Shown: positions 32,024 to 40,802, numbered from the stretch's first letter. The stretch: DNA of 64,000 bases from Ramlibacter tataouinensis (GCF_001580455.1 NZ_CP010951.1:1674001-1738000); one strand, 5' to 3'. Made by a program: numbers and translations. Notes: generated by a model not told the origin, from the letters alone.

Positions 32024-32788
32024 ATGTCTGAGCCTTCCACCACTCGACTGAACAAGCGCATGGCCGAACTGGGCCTGTGCTCGCGCCGCGAGGCCGACGA
32101 CTGGATCGCCCGCGGCTGGGTGCGCGTGGACGGCCAGGTCGCGGTGATGGGACTGCAGGTGGGCGCGCAGGCGCGCATCGAAGTCGACCAGCGCGCGCAG
32201 GGGCAACAGCAGCAGCAGGTCACGATCTTGCTGAACAAGCCGATCGGCTACGTCAGCGGACAGGCCGAGGACGGCTACCAGCCGGCCGCCATGCTGGTGC
32301 AGCCGCGCAACCACTGGCGCGGCGATGCCAGCCGGCTGCGCTTTGCGCCGGCGCAACTCCGGGGCTTGGCGCCGGCCGGCCGACTGGACATCGACTCCAC
32401 CGGACTGCTGGTGCTGACGCAGGACGGCCGGGTCGCCCGCCAGCTGATCGGCGAGGACAGCGGGGTCGAGAAGGAGTACCTGGTGCGGGTCAGCTTCGGC
32501 CCCACCGCCGCCAATGTCCAGGCGGCTTTCCCGCCCGCGCAGCTGGCCCGCCTGCGTCACGGCCTCAGCCTGGACGGCCAGCCGCTCAAACCGGCGCAGG
32601 TCGACTGGCAGAACCCGGAGCAGCTGCGCTTCGTGCTCACCGAGGGCAAGAAGCGCCAGATCCGCCGCATGTGCGAGCTGGTCGGACTGAAGGTGGTGGG
32701 CCTCAAGCGGATCCGCATCGGCCGGCTGGTGCTGGGGCAGTTGCCGCTGGGGCAGTGGCGGTACTTGGGGGCGGAGGAGCGCTTCTAG
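32024..32788 (+). CDS. rluF: RluF/RsuA-type pseudouridine synthase
   Basis: A 254-residue enzyme with an N-terminal S4 RNA-binding domain (RLNKRMAELGLCSRREADDWI, residues 8-28) and a pseudouridine synthase domain. The catalytic Asp lies in APAGRLDIDSTGLLVLT near residue 125, and LTEGKKRQIRRMCELVGLKV is the conserved C-terminal motif of the RsuA/RluB/E/F family. It is predicted to isomerise a uridine in 23S rRNA; assignment to RluF rather than RluB or RluE rests on general resemblance. The start is 9 bp after the Crp/Fnr stop. It converges, with a 2-bp gap, on the pilus operon. Confidence 0.88.
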   Translation: MSEPSTTRLNKRMAELGLCSRREADDWIARGWVRVDGQVAVMGLQVGAQARIEVDQRAQGQQQQQVTILLNKPIGYVSGQAEDGYQPAAMLVQPRNHWRGDASRLRFAPAQLRGLAPAGRLDIDSTGLLVLTQDGRVARQLIGEDSGVEKEYLVRVSFGPTAANVQAAFPPAQLARLRHGLSLDGQPLKPAQVDWQNPEQLRFVLTEGKKRQIRRMCELVGLKVVGLKRIRIGRLVLGQLPLGQWRYLGAEERF

Positions 32789-32790
32789 CC

Positions 32791-33633
32791 CTAATACGTC
32801 ACGATGACCTGATGCGTCGCACTTTGGGTGCAGCCTGTGCTCGTGACGCAATTGTCCGCCTGGTTTGCCGGAATCGTGGCGGTGATCTGGAACGATTGTG
32901 GCGCACCGGTGCCGTTCGCCGCGGTGGGACTGACCGACAGGATGTAGCGCAGGTTCATCAGGACGCCTTCGGTCACGTTGGTCGTGACCGTGTAGGGCAT
33001 GCCGTTCGTGCACTGGACGGCGAAGGAGGTGGACCTCTGCACCTGCGGCCCCAGGGCGACGTAGTTCATCGCAATCGCACCCGGCGCGCTGGTGAAAGTG
33101 CACTGGGCCGGGGCGAAGATGCTGACCGGGATGTTGCCGGTAACGGTCGTGCCACCCGGATAAGAGAGCGTCATCGACACGGAGTCGGTGAAAGTTCCTG
33201 ATGCCGCGGGGGTCTGGGCCGTATTGATGCACCCCCAGTAAGAGCTGGTCCTGGTGATCGGGCCGGTGCTGCCGGCGGTCCAGGTGATCGTGTCCGAGAT
33301 CTTCTGGTTTCCCTTCCACTGGTTGCTGCAACCCGAGTCCCTGTAGACGTCGTAGCGCAACCTGGCGGCGCCCAGTGACGCTTGATTGTTTTGCCCCTGG
33401 GGATTGTTCCCGTTGCCCGCCTGAACGTCATAGGTCACCGAGGTCGCCGCGTCACCGGCGGCCCGTGTGCACGTCACTGAGAACGTGGCCTGGACCGAGG
33501 TCGTGCTGCCGCTCGCGTAGTAGATGAGGAAGCCGCTCGATGTCGGGGCCGTGCAGGTGATGGCAGCTGCGGGCTGCAGCACCGTCATCAGCATCAAGAA
33601 ACCGGCGAGCCGGAACAACAGGCGCTGGATCAT
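32791..33633 (-). CDS. Spore coat U domain protein, CsuE-like pilus tip subunit
   Basis: A 280-residue exported protein with a Sec signal (residues 1-24, ending PAAA) and two spore-coat-U-type domains of about 125 residues each: the first starts ITCTAPTSSGFLIYYASG, the second FAPAQCTFTSAPGAIAMNYV. Paired Cys residues and the end THQVIVTY fit the SCPU fold. Two-domain architecture and its place as last gene after the usher match CsuE, the tip adhesin of archaic chaperone-usher pili. The ATG overlaps the usher stop (ATGA). Confidence 0.85.
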   Translation of the reverse strand: MIQRLLFRLAGFLMLMTVLQPAAAITCTAPTSSGFLIYYASGSTTSVQATFSVTCTRAAGDAATSVTYDVQAGNGNNPQGQNNQASLGAARLRYDVYRDSGCSNQWKGNQKISDTITWTAGSTGPITRTSSYWGCINTAQTPAASGTFTDSVSMTLSYPGGTTVTGNIPVSIFAPAQCTFTSAPGAIAMNYVALGPQVQRSTSFAVQCTNGMPYTVTTNVTEGVLMNLRYILSVSPTAANGTGAPQSFQITATIPANQADNCVTSTGCTQSATHQVIVTY

Positions 33634-35978
33634 CGGGCCACTCCCATGCAGCGATAGGGACCCAGGCGCAGGACCTCGTCGTTGGCCGCTGCGGGCAGCT
33701 TCACCTGGAAACTGCAGGCCCGGTTTTTCCAGGTCAGCTTCACCACATTGGAGGGCTGGAGTCCCGTGACGTAGGCCTCGCCTTTTCGAGCCACGTAGAA
33801 CTCCTCCTTGTCACCTTCGATGGCCAGCACGGCGCCCGCCGGTGCCGCTTGTGCGTCGTCGAACTCCACCTTGATCAGGGCAGCCTTGCCCGATCGAACC
33901 GCGAACTGTGCTTTCACCGCACTGCGCCAGGCCGGCACGACCACCTGTTCGATCGACTCGACTTCGGCGCTTAGTGGAAGGTCGTTGGCATTGAGCCGCA
34001 CCTGGTTGGCCTGGTACGGTGACACGTAGGGCACCAGAGCGATGCCGTCGGCATTCGTCTTGGTCGTCGGATAGCTGCCGAGGCCGACCCCGACATCGCC
34101 ATATCCCTTCACTTCGGCGATCACGAAGCTCTGGTCCACACGCTTGGTAAAGAAGGTATGGCCATCGGCCCACGCGATGCCTCCGGTGGCGCCGCCGCGA
34201 ATCGTCTGCTGGTTGCCGGAAGCACTCAGGTCGGAGTAGACGCGTCCGTATTGGCCGCCGTAATAGAGACCTGCTTCGGCATGGGCCTCGTCATTGATCC
34301 GCCCGCCAAGGACGCGCCAGCCAAAGTCCAGGTCAATACTGGAGTTGCTGGTCGCGCTTGCATAGAAGTCGGTCCCGCCCTTGTGCGCGTTCACGGCCGT
34401 GTCGACCACTCGCTGCTGGTCAAGCGGAATCGTGACACTGACACCAAGCATCGATGCCGAACTGCCGCGCATCGCGCGGCTCAGGTTCACGTTCAGCCAA
34501 CTGTTCTTCGGCAGCCGTTTCGACCACTGTGCCGAAGCCGTGGTGATGGAGGGCGCCTCGAAGCGCTCCACGCCGACAAGGTTGAAACCGACCCGCCCCA
34601 AGGCGCCCAAATCCCGCGCTGCGCTGGCGGCCCATTCGAGCTTCGATGGGATCGGGCGCCCCAATTCCACGAAATCCCGAGATGCGCCGGTGGCCTGGAA
34701 AAAAACCGCAGAGTCGGTCCATTGCCGCTCCGCTCCGACCAGCCAGCGCTGTCCCGAGCCTCTCCGTGATGCCGTACTACCAGCCAAAGCCGCGCGTCCC
34801 AGGAAATCGAAGGGAAGCCCCGCGAGCAGGCCCACGCCTGCGGTTTGGGTGTCAGCGGTGAATTCGCCGCGCGCCTCGACCGTCACCAGGTTGGTCAAGC
34901 CTCGACGCCAGGTGCCGCTGGCGAAACCCGGTCCGTATTCGTTGCTGGTGAGCCCGATGCCCCGTCGCAGAGAGCCCGCGGCGACGTTCCAGTCGGACAG
35001 GCTTGGAGCCAGCAGCTGCCCGCTGGTGAAGTACCGCTGCACGATCACCGTTTCACGGCCCAGGATATCCCGGACCACGAGCTTGGCCTCGCCACTGCCC
35101 ATCGGCTCGTTGAAGTTTTCGATCACGAAAGGGCCCGCGGGCACGTCAGTCGTCTTGCGCAGCACATCATTGACGTATAACTGCACCGTCGAGGGCGCGG
35201 CCGAGACGCCCGATACCAACGGCAAGGGCTGGGTGATCAATCCCGGGCTGAGGGTGTAGTTGGTGCCGAACTGGACACCGCCGAAATAGACGCTGCTGCC
35301 CCAAAGGCCTGGCACGGTGGCCGAATCGCCGATACGCAAGGTTCGGTTGATCTCCGGCATGTGGCGCGTGAATGTGGTTTCCAGCCTGAGCCATCCCGAA
35401 TCCAAAGCCTTTGAGTGGCTGAGGTCACGGCCCACGTGGCTGCTCGTCAGCACCCCCCATCGCCCGGATGTGCCGAGCTCCACCAAGGCACCCAGATTGT
35501 TGACGGTCTGGGTGTCCCGGACTTTGGTCGCCTGGAGATTGAGGTCGTAGTTGACGAAAAAACTGGTCAGCACCGGGCTCAACCTGGTTGCGACCTGCGG
35601 TTGCGCGAGCCTGGTCGCGGCGAACGCTTCAGGCGCAAAGTTGATCTCAACCGACTGTTGGGAGTAGTTGACCTTGAAGCTGAACCCGGGAACGCTGTCC
35701 AAGGGCCAGTATTCGGCGCCGCGCACTGCAATGGGTTGTGTTCCTGGGCGCATCTCCAGGCGCCACTCGTCCAGCGCATCCTTGCCGACGAACAGCTGCC
35801 CTTGCCGCTCGACGAAGGTCCAGGTGCCGACCTTGAGACCGTTGACGGTGGCTTCCAGCGGAACAATGCGAACCGCGAGTGGGGACGCCGTCGGCGCCTC
35901 CGAACGGATCGGCTGTGCTCCCAGGGGCATTGCGAGAACAGCCGACACAGCCACTGCGCCCCACCTGCGTGCGATCAC
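33630..35978 (-). CDS. Archaic chaperone-usher pilus outer-membrane usher, CsuD-like
   Basis: About 782 residues: signal peptide (IARRWGAVAVSAVLAMPLGA), N-terminal domain with ATVNGLKVGTWTFVERQGQLF, a long beta-barrel (TSFFVNYDLNLQ onward), the plug-like segment STVQLYVNDVLRKTTDVPAGPFVIENF, and C-terminal domains ending SFQVKLPAAANDEVLRLGPYRCMG. This is the layout of CsuD-type ushers, which assemble and export pilus subunits. The start chosen is GTG at 35978, 4 bp after the chaperone stop, because it puts the signal peptide at the N-terminus; an in-frame ATG at 36026 inside the chaperone gene would add 16 residues. Confidence 0.88.
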   Translation of the reverse strand: MIARRWGAVAVSAVLAMPLGAQPIRSEAPTASPLAVRIVPLEATVNGLKVGTWTFVERQGQLFVGKDALDEWRLEMRPGTQPIAVRGAEYWPLDSVPGFSFKVNYSQQSVEINFAPEAFAATRLAQPQVATRLSPVLTSFFVNYDLNLQATKVRDTQTVNNLGALVELGTSGRWGVLTSSHVGRDLSHSKALDSGWLRLETTFTRHMPEINRTLRIGDSATVPGLWGSSVYFGGVQFGTNYTLSPGLITQPLPLVSGVSAAPSTVQLYVNDVLRKTTDVPAGPFVIENFNEPMGSGEAKLVVRDILGRETVIVQRYFTSGQLLAPSLSDWNVAAGSLRRGIGLTSNEYGPGFASGTWRRGLTNLVTVEARGEFTADTQTAGVGLLAGLPFDFLGRAALAGSTASRRGSGQRWLVGAERQWTDSAVFFQATGASRDFVELGRPIPSKLEWAASAARDLGALGRVGFNLVGVERFEAPSITTASAQWSKRLPKNSWLNVNLSRAMRGSSASMLGVSVTIPLDQQRVVDTAVNAHKGGTDFYASATSNSSIDLDFGWRVLGGRINDEAHAEAGLYYGGQYGRVYSDLSASGNQQTIRGGATGGIAWADGHTFFTKRVDQSFVIAEVKGYGDVGVGLGSYPTTKTNADGIALVPYVSPYQANQVRLNANDLPLSAEVESIEQVVVPAWRSAVKAQFAVRSGKAALIKVEFDDAQAAPAGAVLAIEGDKEEFYVARKGEAYVTGLQPSNVVKLTWKNRACSFQVKLPAAANDEVLRLGPYRCMGVAR

Positions 35979-35982
35979 ACCG

Positions 35983-36708
35983 CTACTCGAGCAACTTGCC
36001 CTCGAATGACTGGGTCGTTCCGTCATCGAGAGCCACTTGGAGCGTGACAGCGCCGCCGGGGATCTTGCCCGCCGCACGCTTCAGCTCGAAACTTCTTTTC
36101 ACCCCCGGCAGGATGTATCCGCCGTTTTCGCGGGCCGCCAGCTTTTCGCTGTTGCCGCCCTGGAGTTCGAATGTGCGGACCTGCGCGTACGCCCGTCCCG
36201 CGTTCTCGCATGTTGCCAATACGGCGTCGGGAGCGCTGCGCTGGATTTCGCAGGCGAGCGAGCGCTTGGCGCCCGGCGGCGTGATGAACACGGGCAGCGA
36301 AAAAGCCAGGGCGAGCTGGACGCTGAGCTTGTCTTGCGGCTTGGCTTCAGGGACTTCGCGCACGATGAGCCGATAGGTCTGCTCCTGCCCGGCGGGCGGG
36401 GGCGTCAGGCGCGCCAGGCGCACCACCTGCCGGGACTTGCCGGGCACTTTCAGGATCGGAGGCGACAGGACCACGTCATCCGTTAGTTCCAACTGGTCCA
36501 CGCCGTCAGGGCTCTGCTTCCAGCTGTAGAGCTCCGCCTGCATGACGATTTCATCGCTGCTGTCGTTGGTGATCGTCACCGCGACGGCGCGGTCGCGGGG
36601 AGTCATGAAGATGCGGACCGGAGTGACGGTGAACTCTGCAGCAAGAGCGACGGGCGCAGCAGTGGCGACGCAGAGGGCCAGCAGGGCGGCCCTGAGGATC
36701 GGATTCAT
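35983..36708 (-). CDS. Periplasmic pilus chaperone, CsuC-like
   Basis: A 241-residue protein with a Sec signal (residues 1-24, ALAAEF) and the two Ig-like domains of PapD-type chaperones: FTVTPVRIFMTPRDRAVAVTITN at the start of domain 1, and SRQVVRLARLTPPPAGQEQTYRLIV holding the conserved Arg and G1 strand. It guides unfolded subunits to the usher. Its length fits the CsuC group. It is 45 bp after the minor subunit gene and 4 bp before the usher gene. Confidence 0.9.
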   Translation of the reverse strand: MNPILRAALLALCVATAAPVALAAEFTVTPVRIFMTPRDRAVAVTITNDSSDEIVMQAELYSWKQSPDGVDQLELTDDVVLSPPILKVPGKSRQVVRLARLTPPPAGQEQTYRLIVREVPEAKPQDKLSVQLALAFSLPVFITPPGAKRSLACEIQRSAPDAVLATCENAGRAYAQVRTFELQGGNSEKLAARENGGYILPGVKRSFELKRAAGKIPGGAVTLQVALDDGTTQSFEGKLLE

Positions 36709-36752
36709 GGTTGTTGGAGTCCCGAATGGTTCGACCGGCTGAGCTTACCAAC

Positions 36753-37247
36753 TCACCAGGTGACGGTCATTTCCAGATATTCGCGATCGTTCAGCCAGAC
36801 CACTCTTGATGAATATTCCCCCACAGCTGTCGGGGACTGGACACGCGCGCTGCGGTCCACCACAAAAGACAGCAGGCGGTCGGAGTCCCAGCCGCCGTCG
36901 GACGGCTTCGGGTCCGGGGATCGATATCCGACCTGGGGGTCTGAACCGGGGACGGCCACCACGGGGGAAGACCCAGGCCGCTCCAAGACCACCCCGATGA
37001 CCGGGTTGCCGCCTTCGCATGAAACGCTGAGCGAGCCGAAACCGCTGGAAACGCTGCACGCAGGCGGCGCCAGGGTCACGCTAACCAGAAAGGACGAACT
37101 GGACTGTCCAGCATGCGAGGGAATGCCGGACCCCAGCGAAAGCGCCGCGGCAATGACCGGCGCGATCCCAAGGTAGGGGCGCTTTCGGCTCCGCCCTGGC
37201 CCGAATCCGCCCGAAAATCCGTTGAACGTGAGTCGCGCAGACTTCAT
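36753..37247 (-). CDS. Minor pilus subunit-like exported protein
   Basis: A 164-residue exported protein between the main pilin and chaperone genes. A positively charged N-terminal stretch (GPGRSRKRPYLG) precedes the hydrophobic part of the signal (IAPVIAAALSLGSG), giving a long leader of about 45 residues. The mature part begins SSSFLVSVTLAPPACSVSS, like SCPU subunits, and ends EYLEMTVTW. It is rich in Pro, Ser and Gly in the middle (RSPDPKPSDGG). Resemblance to known CsuA or CsuB is weak, so I infer the role from position. A shorter start is possible inside the leader. Confidence 0.7.
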   Translation of the reverse strand: MKSARLTFNGFSGGFGPGRSRKRPYLGIAPVIAAALSLGSGIPSHAGQSSSSFLVSVTLAPPACSVSSGFGSLSVSCEGGNPVIGVVLERPGSSPVVAVPGSDPQVGYRSPDPKPSDGGWDSDRLLSFVVDRSARVQSPTAVGEYSSRVVWLNDREYLEMTVTW

Positions 37248-37298
37248 TGCGACTGTCGAACTTACGGGATTCCCGGTTTGGACTTTGTCAGCAGTTGC

Positions 37299-37826
37299 TT
37301 AGTACGTCATCATCAGCGTGCGCTGATGGCTGGTAGTGCCGCTCGTGTCACCGGCCTGGCCGCCAGCCATGACGGCACTGATGCTGAAGGTGTACTCCTT
37401 GGCAACGCTGTCGACACCGCCGGTGCCGCCCGCCCCAGCAACCGCGACCGTGCCAGCACTGCCCGCCGACAGCGCAGCCGCCACGGTCGAGCCAGTCATC
37501 GTATAGCGCAAGCCAGCCAGGACGCCCTCGGCCGTGGGCGCCCCCGTGCCGGTGGCGCTGGCAGTGCGAGCGGCATCCGAGGCGTCGAATCCGATCGTGG
37601 GGGTCAGGCCGTGCGAGCACCGAAAGGTTGCCGAGGTCGCGTTCGCCAGCGTGATGGTCGTCTGCGTGAACGGCGTGTAAGTACCAAAGTTGATGTCCGA
37701 AGCGCCGGTCTTGATCTTGCACACGGGGGTGACGCTGACGCTCACGTTGAAGTTGGTCTGGTCCGTTCCTGCGGAAGCTGCGGCCGAAAACGCCAGAGCC
37801 GCCGCGATGAGTGTGAACTTTTTCAT
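37299..37826 (-). CDS. Spore coat U domain protein, CsuA/B-like major pilin
   Basis: A 175-residue subunit: signal peptide (MKKFTLIAAALAFSAAASA), then TDQTNFNVSVSVTPVCKIKT, the donor-strand-like start with the first Cys of SCPU domains, FRCSHGLTPTIGF with the second Cys, and the end TSHQRTLMMTY. First gene of the pilus operon, with GGAG before the ATG at 37826; it is probably the most abundant subunit. SCPU pili of this type mediate adhesion and biofilm formation in Acinetobacter and others. Confidence 0.88.
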   Translation of the reverse strand: MKKFTLIAAALAFSAAASAGTDQTNFNVSVSVTPVCKIKTGASDINFGTYTPFTQTTITLANATSATFRCSHGLTPTIGFDASDAARTASATGTGAPTAEGVLAGLRYTMTGSTVAAALSAGSAGTVAVAGAGGTGGVDSVAKEYTFSISAVMAGGQAGDTSGTTSHQRTLMMTY

Positions 37827-38006
37827 AAAGACTCCGGTGTAAACCCGTAGGAATTTGGAAGTTGGGACAGGTGGCTCGACTGTACTGGACTTGTAACGTT
37901 TTGCAAACACATCGTTGCAGATTCTCCACAACTTGGATGAGGTGTTTTTTGGTTCGAGACTTTTGTCACTCTTTTGAGTCCGTTTGCCGTCCTGATGCAT
38001 TCTGAT

Positions 38007-38030
38007 AATGTTTTCACAGTTGAAAACATT
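38007..38030. promoter_or_regulatory. Perfect 10-bp inverted repeat, candidate operator
   Basis: AATGTTTTCA and TGAAAACATT flank a CAGT spacer. The repeat lies midway between the divergent pilus and two-component operons, about 180 bp from the pilin start, and is a probable binding site of a dimeric regulator. Confidence 0.55.
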
Positions 38031-38108
38031 TAGTTACTCTGCACCGATGTGGTGCCTGAGTGGACAGGCACTCAGCGCGCGATCCGGCTTGTTTGGAATG
38101 GGTACCGG

Positions 38109-38137
38109 CTAATTCAGCGCTAAATCGACAGCCCTAA
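38109..38137 (+). promoter_or_regulatory. CTAA boxes upstream of the two-component operon
   Basis: CTAA occurs at 38109 and 38120, an 11-bp step, preceded by the same GG context and followed by the same TTC as in the DUF4148 promoters; a third copy at 38134 is 3 bp out of phase. It is a likely autoregulatory site for the adjacent response regulator. Confidence 0.5.
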
Positions 38138-38178
38138 AGTCCTGCCTGACATCCACACCAGTCTGAGGACGAGCCACC

Positions 38179-38397
38179 ATGCACTCCCATCGCTACTACC
38201 ATTTGGCGCTGGCCCTGTTGCTGCTCTGCGCGCTGGCGGCGCTTGTGCTCGCCGGCATCACCGTGATGGGCATGGAGTTGACCGCGGGCGTAGCGGCCGG
38301 CGCGTTCGTCGTGGCGGGGGTGCTGTTCGCCGCCATGGCCTTCGTGCACGACGCCCTGCGAACAGCGCGCTGGGACGCGGGCCACCGTTTGCGCTAG
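38179..38397 (+). CDS. Small two-span membrane protein
   Basis: A 72-residue protein with two hydrophobic helices (LALALLLLCALAALVLAGITV and LTAGVAAGAFVVAGVLFAAM) joined by a short loop, and a basic C-terminus. I do not recognise a family. A ribosome site (GAGGACGAG) precedes the ATG, and the response-regulator gene follows after 18 bp, so it is the first gene of the two-component operon. It may modulate the sensor kinase in the membrane, as small membrane proteins do elsewhere (inference). Confidence 0.65.
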   Translation: MHSHRYYHLALALLLLCALAALVLAGITVMGMELTAGVAAGAFVVAGVLFAAMAFVHDALRTARWDAGHRLR

Positions 38398-38415
38398 GAC
38401 CTCACTAGGAAAGCC

Positions 38416-39114
38416 ATGCGAGTCCTGCTGGTCGAAGACGACGAGATGATTGGCCAGAGCCTGAAGCAGGCCCTGGGCGCGAACGGCTGGTCGGTCGACT
38501 GGGTCAAGGACGGCCTGCTGGCCGAGAGCGCGCTGGACGACGGCGACTACGCCTGCGTGCTGCTCGACCTGGGCCTGCCCAAGCGCGACGGCATCGAGGT
38601 GCTTCGCAAGGCCCGCTCCGGCGGCGACCGCACCCCCGTGCTGGTGCTCACCGCCCGCGACGGCGTCGACGACCGCATCACGGGCCTGGACGTCGGCGCC
38701 GACGACTACCTGGTCAAGCCCTATGAATTCCGCGAGCTGCTGGCGCGCATGCGGGCGGTGATCCGCCGCCGCGACGGCAGCGCGCATTCCCTGATCGGCT
38801 CGCCCGAGCTGCAATTGGACCTGACCACGCGCGAGGTGATCGTGCGCGGCGAGCGCTCGCAGCTGTCGGCGCGCGAGTTCGCCCTGCTGCACGCCCTGCT
38901 GGAGCGTCCGGGCGCGATCCTCTCGCGCGAGCAGCTGGAGAACCACATCTACGGCTGGGGCGAAGAAGTCAGCAGCAACGCCGTCGACGTGCTAATCCAC
39001 GGCATGCGCCGCAAGCTCGGCGCCGACACCATCCGCAACGTGCGCGGGCTGGGCTGGCGCATCGCGCCGGCCGGCGCTTCGCTTGCCAACACCAGCACGT
39101 CCGCCACACCATGA
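38416..39114 (+). CDS. OmpR-family response regulator, QseB/PmrA-like
   Basis: A 232-residue regulator: receiver domain with acidic pocket E7-D8-D9, phospho-acceptor D51 (LLDLGLPKRDG), Thr/Ala switch VLVLTARD and Lys in LVKPYEF; then a winged-helix domain with LSAREFALLHALLERPGAILSREQL and the wing SNAVDVLIHGMRRKLG. QseB/PmrA-type regulators bind direct CTTAA/CTAA-like repeats in 11-bp phase, which are present upstream of this operon and of two DUF4148 genes. Its stop overlaps the kinase start (ATGATG). Confidence 0.93.
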   Translation: MRVLLVEDDEMIGQSLKQALGANGWSVDWVKDGLLAESALDDGDYACVLLDLGLPKRDGIEVLRKARSGGDRTPVLVLTARDGVDDRITGLDVGADDYLVKPYEFRELLARMRAVIRRRDGSAHSLIGSPELQLDLTTREVIVRGERSQLSAREFALLHALLERPGAILSREQLENHIYGWGEEVSSNAVDVLIHGMRRKLGADTIRNVRGLGWRIAPAGASLANTSTSATP

Positions 39115-40532
39115 TGAAGTTCCACGAAGGCTCGATCGAGGCGGGCGGTTGGGGCCGCCGCCACCGCGGGGAACCCTGGCACTTCCATGTGTTCCCGGAG
39201 GGCCGGCTGTGCTCGCTGCGGCGCGCGCTGCTGCTGTGGCTGGTGCCGATGTTCCTCATTGTCGGCGGCCTGTCGGCGGCGTTTTCGTACTGGAGCTACG
39301 CGCACATGGTGCGCGAGTTCATGGACGACCAGATGGAGCAGCTGGCCCATTCGCTGGCCGACAACAAGGGGCAGCTGATGCCCCCGCCCACCAACGAGGA
39401 GCGCGTGCACAAGTGGGGCACGTACGTGGTGCAGGTGTACGCGCTCGACGGGCGCCTGCTGCAGTCGACCTGGCCCGACGGGGCGAACGTCGAACTGCAA
39501 GCGGCCCAGGGCTTCGCCGATGTCCGTATCGACGGCACCGGCTGGCGCGTGTTCACCAACGCAGCCGATACGAGTACGGCGCGCGTCGTGCAGGTCTTGC
39601 AGAGCGGAAAGTTCCGCACGCACCTTGCCTTCGAGCGGGCGACGGCCGCCATCGCGCCCGTGCTGATCCTGCTGCCCCTCGCCTTGCTGGTGCTGTGGGG
39701 CCTGTCGGGCGCCGTGTCGCGCGCGGTCCGGGACATCGGCGACGAAGCGGCCCGGCAGAACGCCGAGAACATCACGGAGCTCTCGCTCGAACGCGTACCG
39801 GCCGAACTGCGGCCAATGGTCGAATCCTTCAACAGCGTGCTGACGCGACTGCGCGACGCCTTCGCGGCCAAGCGCCGCTTCGTCCAGGACGCCGCCCACG
39901 AGCTGCGCACGCCGCTCACGGCGCTCTCGCTGCAATTGGAGAACCTGCGCCGCGACCTGCCGCCGAATGCCTGCGCGCAAAGCTTCGCGCAGCTGGAGCA
40001 AGGGGTGAAACGGGCCGAGCGGCTGGTCGACCAGCTGCTCAAGCTGTCGCGCCATGAAGGCACGGGTGGCGAGGTCACCACTTCCATCGACCTGCATGCG
40101 CAGGTCCACGAGAGCATCAGCACCTTGATCGCGCTGGCCGACCAGCGCGGCATCGACCTCGGCGTCGCCCAGGGCGGCGCACCCGGCGTGGTCCAGCTGT
40201 GCTGCTCGCCCGGCGACCTGCGCAGCGCGCTGGACAACCTCATCGAGAACGCGCTGCGCTACACGCCGGAAGGCGGCGTGGTGGACGTGCGCGTGGTGAA
40301 CGAGCATGGCCGGGCTGCGATCGAGGTGATCGACACCGGTCCGGGCATTCCGCCGGAGCTGATGGAGCGCGTCTTCGATCGCTTCTTCCGGGTGCCCGGC
40401 ACCAGCGCGCGCGGCAGCGGCCTGGGACTGGCCATCGCGCAGGCGGCCGCAGAGCGCTGCGGCCTGCGGGTGGTGCTGCGCAATCGCACCGACCGCAGCG
40501 GGCTCGTTGCCCGCCTCGAACGCGCCGCCTGA
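39111..40532 (+). CDS. Sensor histidine kinase, QseC-like
   Basis: A 473-residue membrane kinase. Spans at about residues 40-62 and 180-200 enclose a periplasmic domain of about 115 residues. The H-box QDAAHELRTPLTALS has the phospho-acceptor His at 263; later come the N-box LDNLIENALRYTPEGG, and G-boxes DTGPGIPPEL and GSGLGLAIAQ. The periplasmic segment is the 2CSK_N type seen in QseC/TctE kinases. A His-rich cytoplasmic N-terminal extension (HFHVFPEG) precedes the first span. Signal unknown. It is coupled to the response regulator by a 4-bp overlap. Confidence 0.92.
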   Translation: MMKFHEGSIEAGGWGRRHRGEPWHFHVFPEGRLCSLRRALLLWLVPMFLIVGGLSAAFSYWSYAHMVREFMDDQMEQLAHSLADNKGQLMPPPTNEERVHKWGTYVVQVYALDGRLLQSTWPDGANVELQAAQGFADVRIDGTGWRVFTNAADTSTARVVQVLQSGKFRTHLAFERATAAIAPVLILLPLALLVLWGLSGAVSRAVRDIGDEAARQNAENITELSLERVPAELRPMVESFNSVLTRLRDAFAAKRRFVQDAAHELRTPLTALSLQLENLRRDLPPNACAQSFAQLEQGVKRAERLVDQLLKLSRHEGTGGEVTTSIDLHAQVHESISTLIALADQRGIDLGVAQGGAPGVVQLCCSPGDLRSALDNLIENALRYTPEGGVVDVRVVNEHGRAAIEVIDTGPGIPPELMERVFDRFFRVPGTSARGSGLGLAIAQAAAERCGLRVVLRNRTDRSGLVARLERAA

Positions 40533-40688
40533 TCGGCCAGTCCTAGACCGTCGCTGAAGCGATGGTTCATGGTGGGCTGATGGCTCGGGCGAAGATTCAT
40601 CAGCTTGCTTCTCTTTCTCTCTTTCCTCGCGGGGCGCGCCGATCCGCTTTCACGGATGAATTCAATCGGCGAATTGACGAGCGCCGCC

Positions 40689-40742
40689 CTAATTCGCAGC
40701 TAAAGAAACGCTAAGCGTCGCCTAAGCGGCGGCTCCTACAGT
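40689..40742 (+). promoter_or_regulatory. Four CTAA boxes in 11-bp phase with -10 box, DUF4148 gene 1
   Basis: CTAA at 40689, 40700, 40711 and 40722, each exactly 11 bp apart, then TACAGT at 40737-40742 as -10 and the block ATCACGGTTGAT. The last box takes the place of a -35 element. This is how PmrA/QseB-type activators bind. Confidence 0.7.
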
Positions 40743-40802
40743 GACATCACGGTTGATCGTTCAACCGAGCAAGGTTCGCAAAGTCACTGAAAGGAAGCAG
40801 CC

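Larger units (their letters stand above)
37827..38178. other. 352-bp regulatory gap between pilus operon and two-component operon
   Basis: No gene is seen. The stretch is clearly richer in A and T than its surroundings (TTGTAACGTTTTGCAAAC, GGTGTTTTTTGG). It holds the divergent promoters of the pilus operon and the two-component operon, a 24-bp palindrome and CTAA boxes listed separately. Confidence 0.6.

Noticed and set aside
31274..33331. Long minus-strand frame across the Crp/Fnr and rluF genes
   Set aside because: It crosses two conserved plus-strand genes and part of the pilus tip gene in another frame, and has no recognisable domain.
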